Of a stretch of 64,000 nt of DNA, positions 26,701-36,900 are shown piece after piece. A program made the translations under genes and the position numbers. Numbering within the stretch: the first letter of the stretch is position 1; every line of letters begins with the position of its first letter. The stretch is from Actinotignum timonense (GTDB lineage Bacteria; Actinomycetota; Actinomycetes; Actinomycetales; Actinomycetaceae), in NCBI RefSeq assembly GCF_030216305.1, contig NZ_JASOKT010000010.1, positions 1-64,000 of the forward strand. Reading direction: 5' to 3'. The notes under the pieces were generated by a model. The model saw only the letters and a program-made list of their open reading frames with translations. It did not search any database and had not been told where the DNA came from.

Positions 26701-29389
26701 TATCGGGGTTCGGAACCGGATCCGGGGCCGTCACCGTCACCTTGGGTGTGTGGAGGGTCTTGCCCTCGTTCTTGATGGTCACCGGAATTTCGGTGCCGGG
26801 GGCGGTTCCTTCCGGAACCTTGACGACGACGTTGCCATCGGTGCCGATGGTGCACGTGGCACCATTGCCGGCTTCGCAGGTCGCGGTGCTCGGGATCGGG
26901 CCGTTCTTCGGGTCCTTCGTGAGCGTCACATCAGTGCCGGGCTTGCCCTCGCCGTTGTTCCACGCCGGGCAACCATTATTGGAAGCCGGGCCGGCGATGG
27001 TGGGGCACTGGTCTACGTCGTCGTTCACACCGTCGCGGTCAGTATCGACCGGGGCCGGGGTGGTGACGGTTACCGGAACCTTGACGGTATCGGTGCTGCC
27101 ATCCGGGTAGGTGACAACAACGGGAACCTCGTAGGGGCCAGCGGCGGTGCCCGCGGCCGGAGTCACCGTAATGGCGCCGGTTTCGGGGTTAACCGTGGCG
27201 GTAATCGGGGAGTTCTCGCCGAGCTTGAAGGTGGTCTTCTTGCCCTTCTCCGTCGGAGCGGGGTCAGTTTCAACCTTCTTGGTAGCGAGCTTATCGAAGG
27301 TGGGAGCCGGGACCTCAATGGTCTGCCCCGCTTCTACCGTATTGTCCTGCTTGTAATTCGGATCGTAGGTATCGGTGAGCTGCGCCAGCACCTTGACCGG
27401 AACCCAGGTCTTGAGCTTGAGCTTGTTCTTGGCGTTGAGCGGATCGGTCACGGTAGCAACCACCGGGATGCGGTAGTCACAGGGAGCCACGTCCGCGCCG
27501 GGCTTGACGGTCACCACGCCGGTGGCCGGATCAACAGTAGCCCAGACCTTCGCGCCTTCACCCAGCTCATAAGTCGCATCGGCAGGAAGCTGGTACTTGT
27601 TATTACCGGCCTGCGTGAAGCCCTTGGCTTCGCGGGTTGCGTAAGGAGCCTTGCTCTTCTCGGTTTGGGTCTTCTTCACCTGGACGGCGTCGTACTTGAC
27701 GGGAATCGCGCGCACGATGAAGGAATCGGAAGAAACAGCGTTTTCAGCGGCATACAGAGTTGCCGTGTAGATTTCGCCGTCCTTCGCGTTATCCGGAACC
27801 TTGAAGTATGCCTTGCTGGCATCGCTCAGCTTCTTCAGGCCGCCGTTGGTCTGCACAACCTTGCCCTTGGAATCGGTCCACTCGATGCGGTTGGGCAGCG
27901 GGGAGAGATCCTTACCGGTCAGCTTGACTTCAGCGGTCTGCCCGGGGAGAGCGTAGTTTTCCTGGGCATCGAAGTTCGTGATATCCAGTTCCACCTGCAC
28001 GCTGAGCACCAGCGCCAGATTGACGTTGTACCAGTTATTGGTAATCAGATTGACAGCCGCGGAGGTTTGCGGAGTCCACGAAGCATTCGAGTTGAACATG
28101 TTGAAGGTCTGGCGCATGAAGGAGGAGTAGTTCGGGACTACTCGCCCGTTCGGGTCCAGGACGTACATGTAAATACGGTCCACGTCCGCGCCGGCATTCT
28201 TCGGCAGGCGGATGGTGTACATGCCCTTTTCGTTCGTGGTGGCCGTGTAGGTGCCCTCGATGTAATCGGGGTGCTCGGTGAGCATGTCACGGACCTTGAC
28301 CTCGCGGTCATTCACGGACGGGGTGGCATTACGCAGTTCCTGGAGCGCAGCCTTGCCCGCGGGGGTCAGCTGCGAGAGCACCACGGTGTAGCCGGAGGCC
28401 ACCACGTCACCCGAGGTATTGAAGTTCGGGCCGGTGGCGGAGTTGGCAAGATCGCCAGCACCGGATTCGAACCACACCTTGCCGGAAACGGAGTCCCGGG
28501 TGGAGAGGGTCACGGCCGGGTCGGTCAGGGGACCCTTGTCATCATTGACCCATTCGTTCTTGGGGCGGGTGAGGTAGTCATTCGGATCGGTGTACATGAA
28601 CACCGCGGTCCGCTGCATATTGGTGCCGATAAGCGGGAACTGGCCCAGGTTATTGGCCGTCACGCTATTGACGAAGGCACCCGGGAAGAAGCCGCCGGCC
28701 TGGCGCACCATGGTGACGGGGTTGCCGGCCGGGTTGGTGAAATCATTAATCCACAGGCGGTAGTACTGGCCAGCAACGGCCTTGTAAAGGTGCTGCTTGC
28801 CGGTGTTATCTACCCAGGGCACGCGCAGATCAAAAGCGTAGGCGCCGGGGCCGATCTGGCTTCCGTCGCTCTCGTCAATCGTCTTGACGGTGGTGGAGTA
28901 AATCGGGGAGGCCGCGCCGTCGGTATCACGCCACTGGAGGTACACCTTGGTTCCGTCCGGAACCGGGGTTGCACCATTGGAGGTGGTTGCCGGCGTGCCA
29001 ACGCCGCCGAAGAACGCACGCCCCGAGAGCGTGTTCTTGGCATTACTGGCATCGGTGGTGCTCTTAATCCAGCCGGTCTTGAAAGCATCGGCTTCGATAA
29101 TGGCATCTTGCTTGAAAGGAATATCCGGTCGGTTAGCGCCAGCTTGGTTCGCGCCTGCTTCGACAGCGGTGTCACCGACATACGTCGGACACTGCGCCGT
29201 GGGAGCAGTCGGCGCCGCACCGGAATTACCTTGCGGTGCAGCGTAGGCGATTCCCGAAGCAAACGTCGTCATGAGCGCCGCGGCGGTGAGACCGGCCCAC
29301 ACTTTCGTGCGACGACGATGCCCACCCTTGCGGGACACAGACGCGGAGACTCCGGGCGCCGACTGAGTCGACTCCGTGTGTTGGGACAT
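23714..29389 (-). CDS. Giant cell-wall surface protein with TSP3-like calcium repeats
   Basis: A 1,891-residue secreted protein. The signal peptide ends near AYAAPQ (about residue 52). An N-terminal adhesin-like region carries short beta domains (SGKVWFESGAGD; YTATTNEKGMYTIRLPKNAG), then a YPDG domain (VVVTYPDGSTDTVKVPVTV). Four to five modules with Cys pairs follow (DQCPTIAGPASNNGCPAWN). A long stalk of DTDGDG-type calcium-binding thrombospondin-3-like repeats ends in a wall-sorting signal, LTATG plus hydrophobic stretch plus RRRKK. The second residue T replaces the usual P of LPxTG. ATG 29389 has GGAGAAATA upstream. Likely a sortase-anchored adhesin. Confidence 0.87.
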   Translation of the reverse strand: MSQHTESTQSAPGVSASVSRKGGHRRRTKVWAGLTAAALMTTFASGIAYAAPQGNSGAAPTAPTAQCPTYVGDTAVEAGANQAGANRPDIPFKQDAIIEADAFKTGWIKSTTDASNAKNTLSGRAFFGGVGTPATTSNGATPVPDGTKVYLQWRDTDGAASPIYSTTVKTIDESDGSQIGPGAYAFDLRVPWVDNTGKQHLYKAVAGQYYRLWINDFTNPAGNPVTMVRQAGGFFPGAFVNSVTANNLGQFPLIGTNMQRTAVFMYTDPNDYLTRPKNEWVNDDKGPLTDPAVTLSTRDSVSGKVWFESGAGDLANSATGPNFNTSGDVVASGYTVVLSQLTPAGKAALQELRNATPSVNDREVKVRDMLTEHPDYIEGTYTATTNEKGMYTIRLPKNAGADVDRIYMYVLDPNGRVVPNYSSFMRQTFNMFNSNASWTPQTSAAVNLITNNWYNVNLALVLSVQVELDITNFDAQENYALPGQTAEVKLTGKDLSPLPNRIEWTDSKGKVVQTNGGLKKLSDASKAYFKVPDNAKDGEIYTATLYAAENAVSSDSFIVRAIPVKYDAVQVKKTQTEKSKAPYATREAKGFTQAGNNKYQLPADATYELGEGAKVWATVDPATGVVTVKPGADVAPCDYRIPVVATVTDPLNAKNKLKLKTWVPVKVLAQLTDTYDPNYKQDNTVEAGQTIEVPAPTFDKLATKKVETDPAPTEKGKKTTFKLGENSPITATVNPETGAITVTPAAGTAAGPYEVPVVVTYPDGSTDTVKVPVTVTTPAPVDTDRDGVNDDVDQCPTIAGPASNNGCPAWNNGEGKPGTDVTLTKDPKNGPIPSTATCEAGNGATCTIGTDGNVVVKVPEGTAPGTEIPVTIKNEGKTLHTPKVTVTAPDPVPNPDTDNDGVNDDADQCPTIAGPATNNGCPAWNDGEGKPGADVTLAKDPANGEIPNTATCVAGNGASCTIGQDGNITVKVPEGATPGTEIPVTVKNDGKDLDTSKVTVLAPNNPAWNDTTTKPSEPAQLPNAGGPVPDGSTVEVTGPGTAKLNQDGSITVTPNANAKDKDQIVVKVKDPNGKDLDTATVTIADPDPDQDGVSGDADQCPTIAGPASNNGCPAWNDGEGKPGTDVTLTKDPANGPIPASATCEATGGATCTIGGDGNVVVKIPAGATPGTEIAVTIKDGDKVLDKSKVTVTAPAPVPNPDGDNDGVPDAQDQCPTIAGPASNNGCPAWNDGEGKPGADVTLTKDPANGPIPASATCEATGGATCTIGTDGNVVVKVPAGAKDKSEITVTIKDGDKVLDTSKVTVKDPDTDGDGLTDSEEEKIGTDPNNPDTDGDGINDGDEVNGTKNPFKDDKFNKDGKPGNTDPLNPDTDGDGVNDGDEVTGKNNGGKPTNPNKADTDGDGVTDADEIKDGTDPNNADTDGDGINDGDEKKDGTDPKNPDTDGDGVSDGREKDLGTDPKNPDTDGDGLTDGEEAGTDIDENGKPARNEDGTPKVDDSKATKTDPKNPDTDGDGLTDGEEKKIGTDPLNPDTDGDGLTDGDEVNGTKNPFQDDKFNKDGKPGNTDPLNPDTDGDGLTDGDEVTGKNNNGTPTNPNKADTDGDGVNDGDEIKNGTDPNKGDTDGDGLTDGDEKKIGTDPKNPDTDGDGITDGDEVNGTKNPFQDDKFNKDGKPGNTDPLNPDTDGDGLTDGDEVTGKNNNGTPTNPNKADTDGDGVNDGDEIKNGTDPNKGDTDGDGLTDGDEKKIGTDPKNPDTDGDGITDGDEVNGTKNPFQDDKFNKDGKPGNTDPLNPDTDGDGLTDGDEVTGVKNGGKPTNPNKADTDGDGINDGDEIKNGTDPLNPNDPGKAAPKTKKVKKAKGLTATGADVASLAVFALLAAGAGSVAIRRRKK
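24065..24730. repeat. 333-bp near-identical tandem repeats in the surface gene
   Basis: Landmarks recur exactly 333 bp apart (for example GTCCTGGAACGGG at 24065, 24398 and 24731). Each unit encodes 111 residues with several DTDGDG loops. Units 1 and 2 are almost identical at the DNA level; flanking units are more diverged. Such direct repeats allow copy-number change by recombination. Confidence 0.88.
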
Positions 29390-29470
29390 TATTTCTCCAT
29401 TAGTAGGTTTATGGATCGTTAGGGTGAAGCATGAGGAGAGCGTCAATTGTGGGAGGGTAGCGCTGGAGTG

Positions 29471-29481
29471 CCCCCCCCCCC
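29471..29481. repeat. 11-base homopolymeric G/C tract upstream of the surface gene
   Basis: Eleven consecutive C on the plus strand (G on the coding strand) lie about 82 bp upstream of the surface protein start codon. Tracts of this length change by slipped-strand mispairing and can cause phase variation. Confidence 0.9.
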
Positions 29482-29988
29482 GCAATTCAACCGACCCTGT
29501 CAGCTAAATCGCCTAAACAATTCATGAGCCTAGCACAAAGAGCCGTATTCAATTATTCAGTACCAAAGGTTATATAAACCGCGTAGCAACGCGGCTTCCC
29601 TCGCGGAGATAACTAACTTTTTATCAGGCTGTTTCAGAATTATTTACTAAGTATTAACCCGCGGCACCGCGCGGTTTTGAGACGGGCGCTTCGTTGCGCT
29701 CGGGCCTGCCTGGCCGCTTTTTCGACGGCGCGGCCGCGCGTCCACCTCGCCATTATGCCGCCCGCGCCGGCGTGAATAATAATACTTTTCCGTAGCGGCG
29801 CGGGCCTTCGCTCACCACCCACACCGCCCGGACGGTACTAAAGTCCCGTGCCGGCGCGGCGAAAGGGCGGGCACACGCGCGGTACATTCCCCGATTCACA
29901 CCACGCCCCGCCGCGTGAATACTTATGTGCCGCCACGGCCCCTACCTGGGGCATCGCTCCGGTAAATGTACCCAATCTCTCGTTTTCT
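29482..29988. other. Intergenic region with no supported gene
   Basis: The part near 29510-29660 is AT-richer than the rest of the window and may hold the surface gene's distal promoter region. The remainder is GC-rich with no protein-like frame. A small hairpin, CCGCGTAGCAACGCGG, lies near 29579-29594. Confidence 0.45.
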
Positions 29989-30033
29989 CGGGGCGGCCAC
30001 CCGCACACAGCACACGCGCAGGTGGCCGCCCCG
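29989..30033. terminator. Perfect 13-bp stem downstream of nrdF
   Basis: CGGGGCGGCCACC (29989-30001) pairs perfectly with GGTGGCCGCCCCG (30021-30033) around 19 nt. No T-run follows on either strand, so termination is plausible only. Confidence 0.5.
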
Positions 30034-30060
30034 ATCATCGCACCACAGGTCAGGACCTTT

Positions 30061-31232
<1,172 letters not shown>

Positions 31233-31323
31233 CGCATTGTGGGCGCCTAGGACTTAAGGCTCGCCGCAGTGGTGTATGTCATAACGACGACGCCGCTCCT
31301 TTCCCGCGAGCACCCGAGCCACG

Positions 31324-31363
31324 AAAAACACCCCCGAGCCGGCCGGAAACCAACTCGGGGGTG
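31324..31363 (-). terminator. Intrinsic terminator of the FMN reductase gene
   Basis: CACCCCCGAG (31329-31338) pairs with CTCGGGGGTG (31354-31363). On the minus strand the stem is followed by TTTTT (31328-31324). Confidence 0.85.
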
Positions 31364-31383
31364 CGCTACGCGATAAGCGAGAT

Positions 31384-31938
31384 TTACTTCTTCTCAACCA
31401 GGGCCACGAAGCGGTCAATATAGCCGCGCACGAAGTCCGCGGTATCGGCCTTGAGCTTGCCGGACTCCTCGAAGAGTTCCGGGGAGCGCCCCAGGAACAC
31501 TTCGGGCTGGCCAGGCATGGGCATATCGAAGTAGGAAAGGGCCAGGCGCAGGTTCTTCTGCGAGCTGTAGCCACCCATCCGCCCCACCGAATGGCTGATA
31601 ATGCCGGCCGGCTTGTTCTTCCAGGCCACATCGCTATTGGGCTTGGAGCCGATGTCCACGGCGTTCTTCAGGCAGGCCGGCACGGTGCGGTTATTTTCCG
31701 GCGTGACGAAGAGGATGCCATCACTGGCCTTAATGGTTTCCCGGAAGCTGGTGTAGCTTTCCGGCAGGGGTACGTCCGTCACAGCTGCGTCGTCGTAATC
31801 GAAGTTGTAGAGCGGCAGGTGACCGATCTCCACAATCTCCACCTGGTACCCTTCGGGGAAATAGCCGGCCACTTCGCTCGCGATTTTGCGCGCGTAGGAA
31901 CCGCGCCGCAAACTACCCACCAGAATTGAAATCTTCAT
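31384..31938 (-). CDS. NADPH-dependent FMN reductase family protein
   Basis: A 184-residue flavodoxin-like oxidoreductase. It begins MKISILVGSLRRGSYARKIA, the FMN phosphate-binding loop, and contains FVTPENNRTVPACLKNAVD, the family's second flavin motif. Members reduce flavins, quinones, azo dyes or chromate. ATG 31938 is chosen because the conserved fold starts there. The insertion YDDAAVTDVP around residues 54-63 is encoded by a dispersed-motif copy (31784-31799). Confidence 0.85.
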   Translation of the reverse strand: MKISILVGSLRRGSYARKIASEVAGYFPEGYQVEIVEIGHLPLYNFDYDDAAVTDVPLPESYTSFRETIKASDGILFVTPENNRTVPACLKNAVDIGSKPNSDVAWKNKPAGIISHSVGRMGGYSSQKNLRLALSYFDMPMPGQPEVFLGRSPELFEESGKLKADTADFVRGYIDRFVALVEKK

Positions 31939-32031
31939 AAGTATCCCGCGCTTTTCACTCGTATATTGACTGGGTGTGCCGCGCCCGGCCGCCGCCACAG
32001 GCGCCGAAGCGGACGCTGCCACCATCATAGG

Positions 32032-33864
32032 CTAGGCCCGCTTGCGGGTATACAGCACCACCCCACCCACGCAGAGGAGGGCCAGGGTAACCGAGAGCGG
32101 GTCAATCACCTCGGAGCCGGAATGCGCGAGGTTATTGCCGAGCTTCTTGCCTTCGCGTTCCAGCTGGGCGATTTGCTCGGCGGAAAGTTCGCAGGGCTGG
32201 CCATCCGCGGTGCGGCCTTCCCACACCGTTTCGGTACCGCCGCCGCTCGAACCGAACCACTGCTGGCCCACCAACTGCCCGAAGGTACCCGATTCGAAAA
32301 CGGCCATCTTGCCGGGGCCGGACACGCTGGTGACGCTCAGGGTGAGCTCGCCGGTGGTCGCTTCGCGGAAGCTGGGATGCTGGGTATTCGCGCCGAGCCA
32401 CGGCACTCCGGAGACCTGGCTGGAAGAAATCATGTAGATGCGCTCACCGGCGCTCGCCACGAAATCAATACCGGCCGGGGCGGTGGTGGCCGCGGCCTCC
32501 CCCAGCCCGAAGCTCAGGGAAGCCGGGTCGAGCCACTGCCCGGAATTATCGTCCTTGACGGCGGCGCGCAGCTGCCCGCCGTCCACCACCGCACCCAGGT
32601 CGTAATGGCCGCTATTGGCGTTGCCACTTCCCCCGACGTTGAAGGTGAGGGTAGTGGTGGTTGACAGGCGGGTGCCGTCCGTTGCGGTGGCGTTGAGGGC
32701 CAAGCCCACCGTGTAGGTGCCCGGCTGGGTGAAGACCCAATTGGGGTGCACATGGGTATTGGCCGGTATCTTATGCGAACCGCTGGCACCGCCGCTCGCG
32801 GCGCGCTCCACCGGGGTAGGGATGCACACCGGCGCGGCGGGCGCTTGCGGGGCTTGGCCGGCCGGGGCTTGGGGTGCTTGGCCGGCCGGCGCCTGGGGTG
32901 CTTGCCCCGTGGGGGGCTGGGGCGCCTGCGTAGCGCCGCCGTTCGGCGCCGGGGTGCCGGGCGTGCCGTTAGCCCCGCCAGTCGCACCGTTGGCACCGTT
33001 CCCGCCGTTGGCGCCGTTCGCACCACTTCCCCCCTTGCCAGCTCCCGGGGTGGATCCGCCGCCCGGGGTAGCGGTATTGCCCGGCGCGCCAGCGGCACCG
33101 TCGTTCCCACTATCGTTCCCACTACCGGAGCCACCGTTATCGTGACCCTGCGCGGCCGCAATCGCGGCGTCACCCACCGCCCAGGTGTAGGTGCGGGCGG
33201 GCGCGGTGAGGGTACCTCCGGGGGTATCCACTTCGGCGCGCACCGTCATGCGGTAGGTGCCGGGCGCGGAGAAGAGCCAATTAGCGTGCTGGTGCGCGGG
33301 TTCGGGCTGGGCGATCACGCTGCCCGGCCCCATCTGGAAGATTGGGGCGCCGGCGGCGTCGCGCAGAATCGGGTTGAGGGTGGCGAAATTCGTTTCCCAT
33401 AGGAAGACCTTGCCGGGGCCTTCGAGCTGCTCCACCACGAAACGTGCCGCGGTGCCGCCGAGCTGGCGCGCCGCCCCGGAATCCCAGCCGGGCCATACAA
33501 TTCCGGGCTGCTGCACCTGGTCGAGCAGAAAGCCGGGTGTACCCAGCTGCGGAACCTCGGCGGATTTGCTAATGAACGTTCGCTCCACTACCCCGATCAC
33601 GGTTTCTTCGGGGGCGCGCTCCACCCCGGTACCGGTGGCGTCTTCTTTGAGATTGAGGGAGATGGCGCCATCTGCACCCGCGGCAATATTGAAGAGGTCC
33701 ATATGCCCGGAGGTGAGAACGGTGGACTGCCCGGCCCCCGCCCCCGCGGGCGCTGCCGGCGCCGGTGCGGCCTGGGCGGCAGGAAGGAATGCTCCCCACC
33801 CGGCCAGGAGCGCCGCCATGGCGCCCGCCAGCCCCGCCGCAGCACGCCGTGTGAGTGCTGTCAT
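32032..33864 (-). CDS. Choice-of-anchor M surface protein (metal-linked)
   Basis: A 610-residue secreted protein with signal peptide ending near AQAAPAP. The N-terminal domain (SGHMDLFNIAAG..., PGIVWPGWDSG, PAHQHANWLFSAPGTYRMTV) and a second copy near residues 355-530 (NTHVHPNWVFTQPGTYTVGL) fit the actinobacterial surface-anchored domain known beside manganese/zinc-type ABC transporters. A Gly/Asn/Pro-rich stalk separates them. The C-terminus (NNLAHSGSEVIDP, hydrophobic stretch, RKRA) resembles a sorting signal with LAHSG in place of LAxTG/LPxTG. It is divergent from a relative across a Zur/Fur-type box, so probably made under metal starvation. Confidence 0.82.
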   Translation of the reverse strand: MTALTRRAAAGLAGAMAALLAGWGAFLPAAQAAPAPAAPAGAGAGQSTVLTSGHMDLFNIAAGADGAISLNLKEDATGTGVERAPEETVIGVVERTFISKSAEVPQLGTPGFLLDQVQQPGIVWPGWDSGAARQLGGTAARFVVEQLEGPGKVFLWETNFATLNPILRDAAGAPIFQMGPGSVIAQPEPAHQHANWLFSAPGTYRMTVRAEVDTPGGTLTAPARTYTWAVGDAAIAAAQGHDNGGSGSGNDSGNDGAAGAPGNTATPGGGSTPGAGKGGSGANGANGGNGANGATGGANGTPGTPAPNGGATQAPQPPTGQAPQAPAGQAPQAPAGQAPQAPAAPVCIPTPVERAASGGASGSHKIPANTHVHPNWVFTQPGTYTVGLALNATATDGTRLSTTTTLTFNVGGSGNANSGHYDLGAVVDGGQLRAAVKDDNSGQWLDPASLSFGLGEAAATTAPAGIDFVASAGERIYMISSSQVSGVPWLGANTQHPSFREATTGELTLSVTSVSGPGKMAVFESGTFGQLVGQQWFGSSGGGTETVWEGRTADGQPCELSAEQIAQLEREGKKLGNNLAHSGSEVIDPLSVTLALLCVGGVVLYTRKRA

Positions 33865-33904
33865 GACTTTCCTTTCCTTGCGGTACTTGCGCCACCTAGC
33901 CTAT

Positions 33905-33927
33905 TTGATAACAATAATGATTATCAA
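33905..33927. promoter_or_regulatory. Zur/Fur-type operator between divergent surface genes
   Basis: A 23-bp palindrome has outer arms TTGATAA and TTATCAA and AT-rich centre CAATAATGA. This is the Fur-superfamily operator form; with choice-of-anchor M genes on both sides, Zur is the most likely regulator. It is 40 bp from one start codon and 62 bp from the other, so one site can control both genes. Confidence 0.85.
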
Positions 33928-33988
33928 TAAGGGGTGATGCGGTTGTCTCTCACCCGGACTGCCGCACACCGAAACGGAAAGAGACAGA

Positions 33989-36900
33989 ATGGCACGACGC
34001 TTCCTCGCGGCCCTGGCCGCCGCCGCACTCACCGCCGGGATAGCTCCGGCCGCCGCGGCCGCCCCGGATGACGGAAAGATTGTCACAACGACGGCGCACG
34101 TTGATGCCCCCAAGGTTTTTTGGGAAAACGGTACGTTCGTGCTGAAAAACGAAGCCTATGACGAGTTGTATCCGCTGGAGAAGACCGTCAATTGGGTGGG
34201 GCGCGGCTACGCGCGCTCCGGCTCGAATCAGGGCGGGCAGCAGTACATTTTCCTCCCCCCGGATAACGAGGCTTACGGGCATCTGCGCAAGGTGGCCGAG
34301 CGCTGGTATTCCGCGCCGGGTATGCCCAGCGGCCCCTTCCCCATCTGGGCCGGTTTCGGTGCGGATGCCGCCATTCCAGTGGAGCAATTCCGCAACGGCA
34401 CTTTCGCGCTGGAGCTGACCAAGTTCGACGGCCCGGGGCGCATGGAAGCCTTCATGACCAATATGGACCTCTACCTCCCGCTGTTCTCCAGCCACGAGAC
34501 GGGGCGGCGGGTCTCCTACCTGGTGCCCGGCAGCCACACCCATAACGAGACCGCTTTTACCAAGCCGGGGCGCTACACCCTGACCTATCGCGCCATCGCG
34601 CGCGGGGTGGACGGCAAGATTATCGCCTCGCAGGAGATTCCGTTTGTGTGGCAGGTGGGTGGCACCCGCCCCGCCAAGGAAGCGGGCCCCGATCTGGCTA
34701 CCGCGTTCAATGCCGCCCCCACCGGGGATACCTCCGGCTACCGTTTCTCCCTCGCCCCGTACGAGGGCCGCGAGCACGACGCGGATGACCAGCTCACCGA
34801 GCTGCGTTTCGATGCCGGTTCGGAAACGGTGGCGGGGAAGGTGCAGTTCTTCCTGGATGGTTACTTCTTGGCTGAAGTCCCGGTGGAGAAGGGGAAGGCG
34901 CGCTGGGCGGAGATGATCGGCTCGGGCGCCTCGAATTTCCAGGCGGTTTTCGTGCCCGCCACCCCGGGAACGCAGGGCGCGGCCGGCGCGCCCAAGGCCG
35001 ACGGCGCAGCCAATTCGGCTCCCGGCGCTCAGGCCACCACCGGGGCCCGCTGGATATCCGCCCCGGTCTCCTACGCCTTCGGGGCGGCCGAGGCCAGCAC
35101 CTCGGAGAGCGCCGCGCAGCTGCCCGAGCCCCATTCGCAGGATCCGGCGCCGGCCATGGAGGGCGGGGAGTATACGCCGTCGTCCTTCGATTACACGGTA
35201 CGCACGGAAAAGACGGCCACCGGAAACGTAACCACCTCGGTTGCTTTCGCGGATCCGAAGGTGCGCGCGTACGTGCACGGCGGCTACTACGCGAAACCGG
35301 AGGATAAGTACCCGGATTGCGAAGTGAATATGGTGACGGATTCGCGCGGCGTGGCCACCGTAACCCAGGGTGATTCCTGGTGCGAGGGCTACCACCTCAA
35401 GCTCAGCATCGACCCGCATCCGGAAGTGAATATGAGCGCGGCGGCGGACGCGCGTTTCGGCACCATGGACCTGAGCGCCCCGCAAAGCTATTCCGGGCGG
35501 CTCGCCGCCGCTCCCGCGATTGGTACCGGCACCCAGCCAGCCCCCGAGCCGCAGCCCGAACCGGCGCCGGGGCCGGGGCCTGAGCCCGGGCCGAACCCAG
35601 GTCCGAATCCTGCGCCAAACCCGAACCCGGGACCGAATCCCGGCCCGAATCCGCCCGCGCCGGCGCCTACACCTTCTGTGTCGCCTAGCGCTCCCGCACC
35701 AGCCCCCGCACCGCAGCCCGCCCCGTCGCGCACCATTTTGCGCCGCGGCCACGTGGACCTGCAGGCGGTGCCGGGCGAGGGCGGCCCGGGCGTTACCCTC
35801 AAGGACGACACCCTCGAGCACGCCACCACCTCGGTGCAGCGCGATGTGAGCACGGTGGCGCTGGCGGTTCCTGATTCGGCGAAGTCCCCGCGGGCGAAGG
35901 GCGCGGCTTTTGATTTCCTCGGCGCGGAGGGCGAGCGGCTCTACCAGCTGCCCCAGAACTGGGATCGTTCGCATATTTGGCCCGGGTGGTCCACGGAGAG
36001 CTACCGCAAGCCCACGCGTTTCCACGTGGAGCCGGAGTCGATTCCGGCGGGCGCGCAGTATCACGCCTACGCGCTGAGCGGCTTCGGGAACGTGGATCGC
36101 CTCTTCGACGCCTCGCGCACCGCCCTTGACCTGCCCGATCCCACGCACCAGCACGCCGGTTGGGCCTTCACGCAGCCGGGCGTGTACGTGTTGCGGGTGT
36201 GGTACGACGACGCCGCAGCCGCGCCGGAAAATTCCGGCGCGGGCGGGGCCAATCGGGCGGGCCGCCTAGTTTTCTTGGTCGGGGATGAGACGATCGCCGG
36301 TTACGAGCAGGGCATCGTGAGCATCCCCGGCGATCCCACCGCTCCCGAACCGGGCGGTGCGGATCATCCCTCCGCGGATCCGAATCCGGGCGGCAACCCC
36401 GGTGGCAACCCGGGCGGCACCGTTAATCCGGATGGTGCGCCCACGCCGGGCGCCACTCCCGCACCGCAACCGTCGGCCGCACCCGGAACCCCGGGCGGCA
36501 TTAGCACACCGAACCCGAATCCGCAGCCGGGTACACCCGGCCCCGGAACTAATCCCGGGAATAAGCCGCTAACTCCGGGCGGGCCGCCCGCGCCCGCCCC
36601 GCTTCCGGAGAATCCCGGGGCGAAGGTGCTGCCACCGAGCGGCAACGCACCGCTCGGCCCCGGTGGCGGCGCCACCCTCACGGGCAACCGGGTAGTTGGC
36701 GCACCACAGGCCGGTGGCGGCGGGGCACCGCGTCCCCTTTCCCCCGCTCCGGCGAAGGCCGGTGGGCCAGCAGCCGGTAAAGCGACCGCCCCCTCCGCCA
36801 CTCCGTCGGCGAGTGCCACGCCCGGTGCCGGCACGCCCTCCGGTTCCGCCTTCGTTGGTATGCCCAATGGCGCGGCGGGCCAGGGTAACCAGGCGGCTGC

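Noticed and set aside
23711..29422. A 1,903-codon open frame on the plus strand, antisense to the giant surface gene
   Set aside because: The predicted protein is a monotonous Ile/Val/Arg/Gly sequence with no signal peptide, domain or Shine-Dalgarno. It is open only because the repeated Asp/Gly/Thr codons on the other strand lack stop codons in reverse complement.
29838..30060. Small coding gene or structured RNA between the surface gene and nrdF
   Set aside because: Only one perfect hairpin (29989-30033) is evident; no start signal or conserved-looking frame was found.
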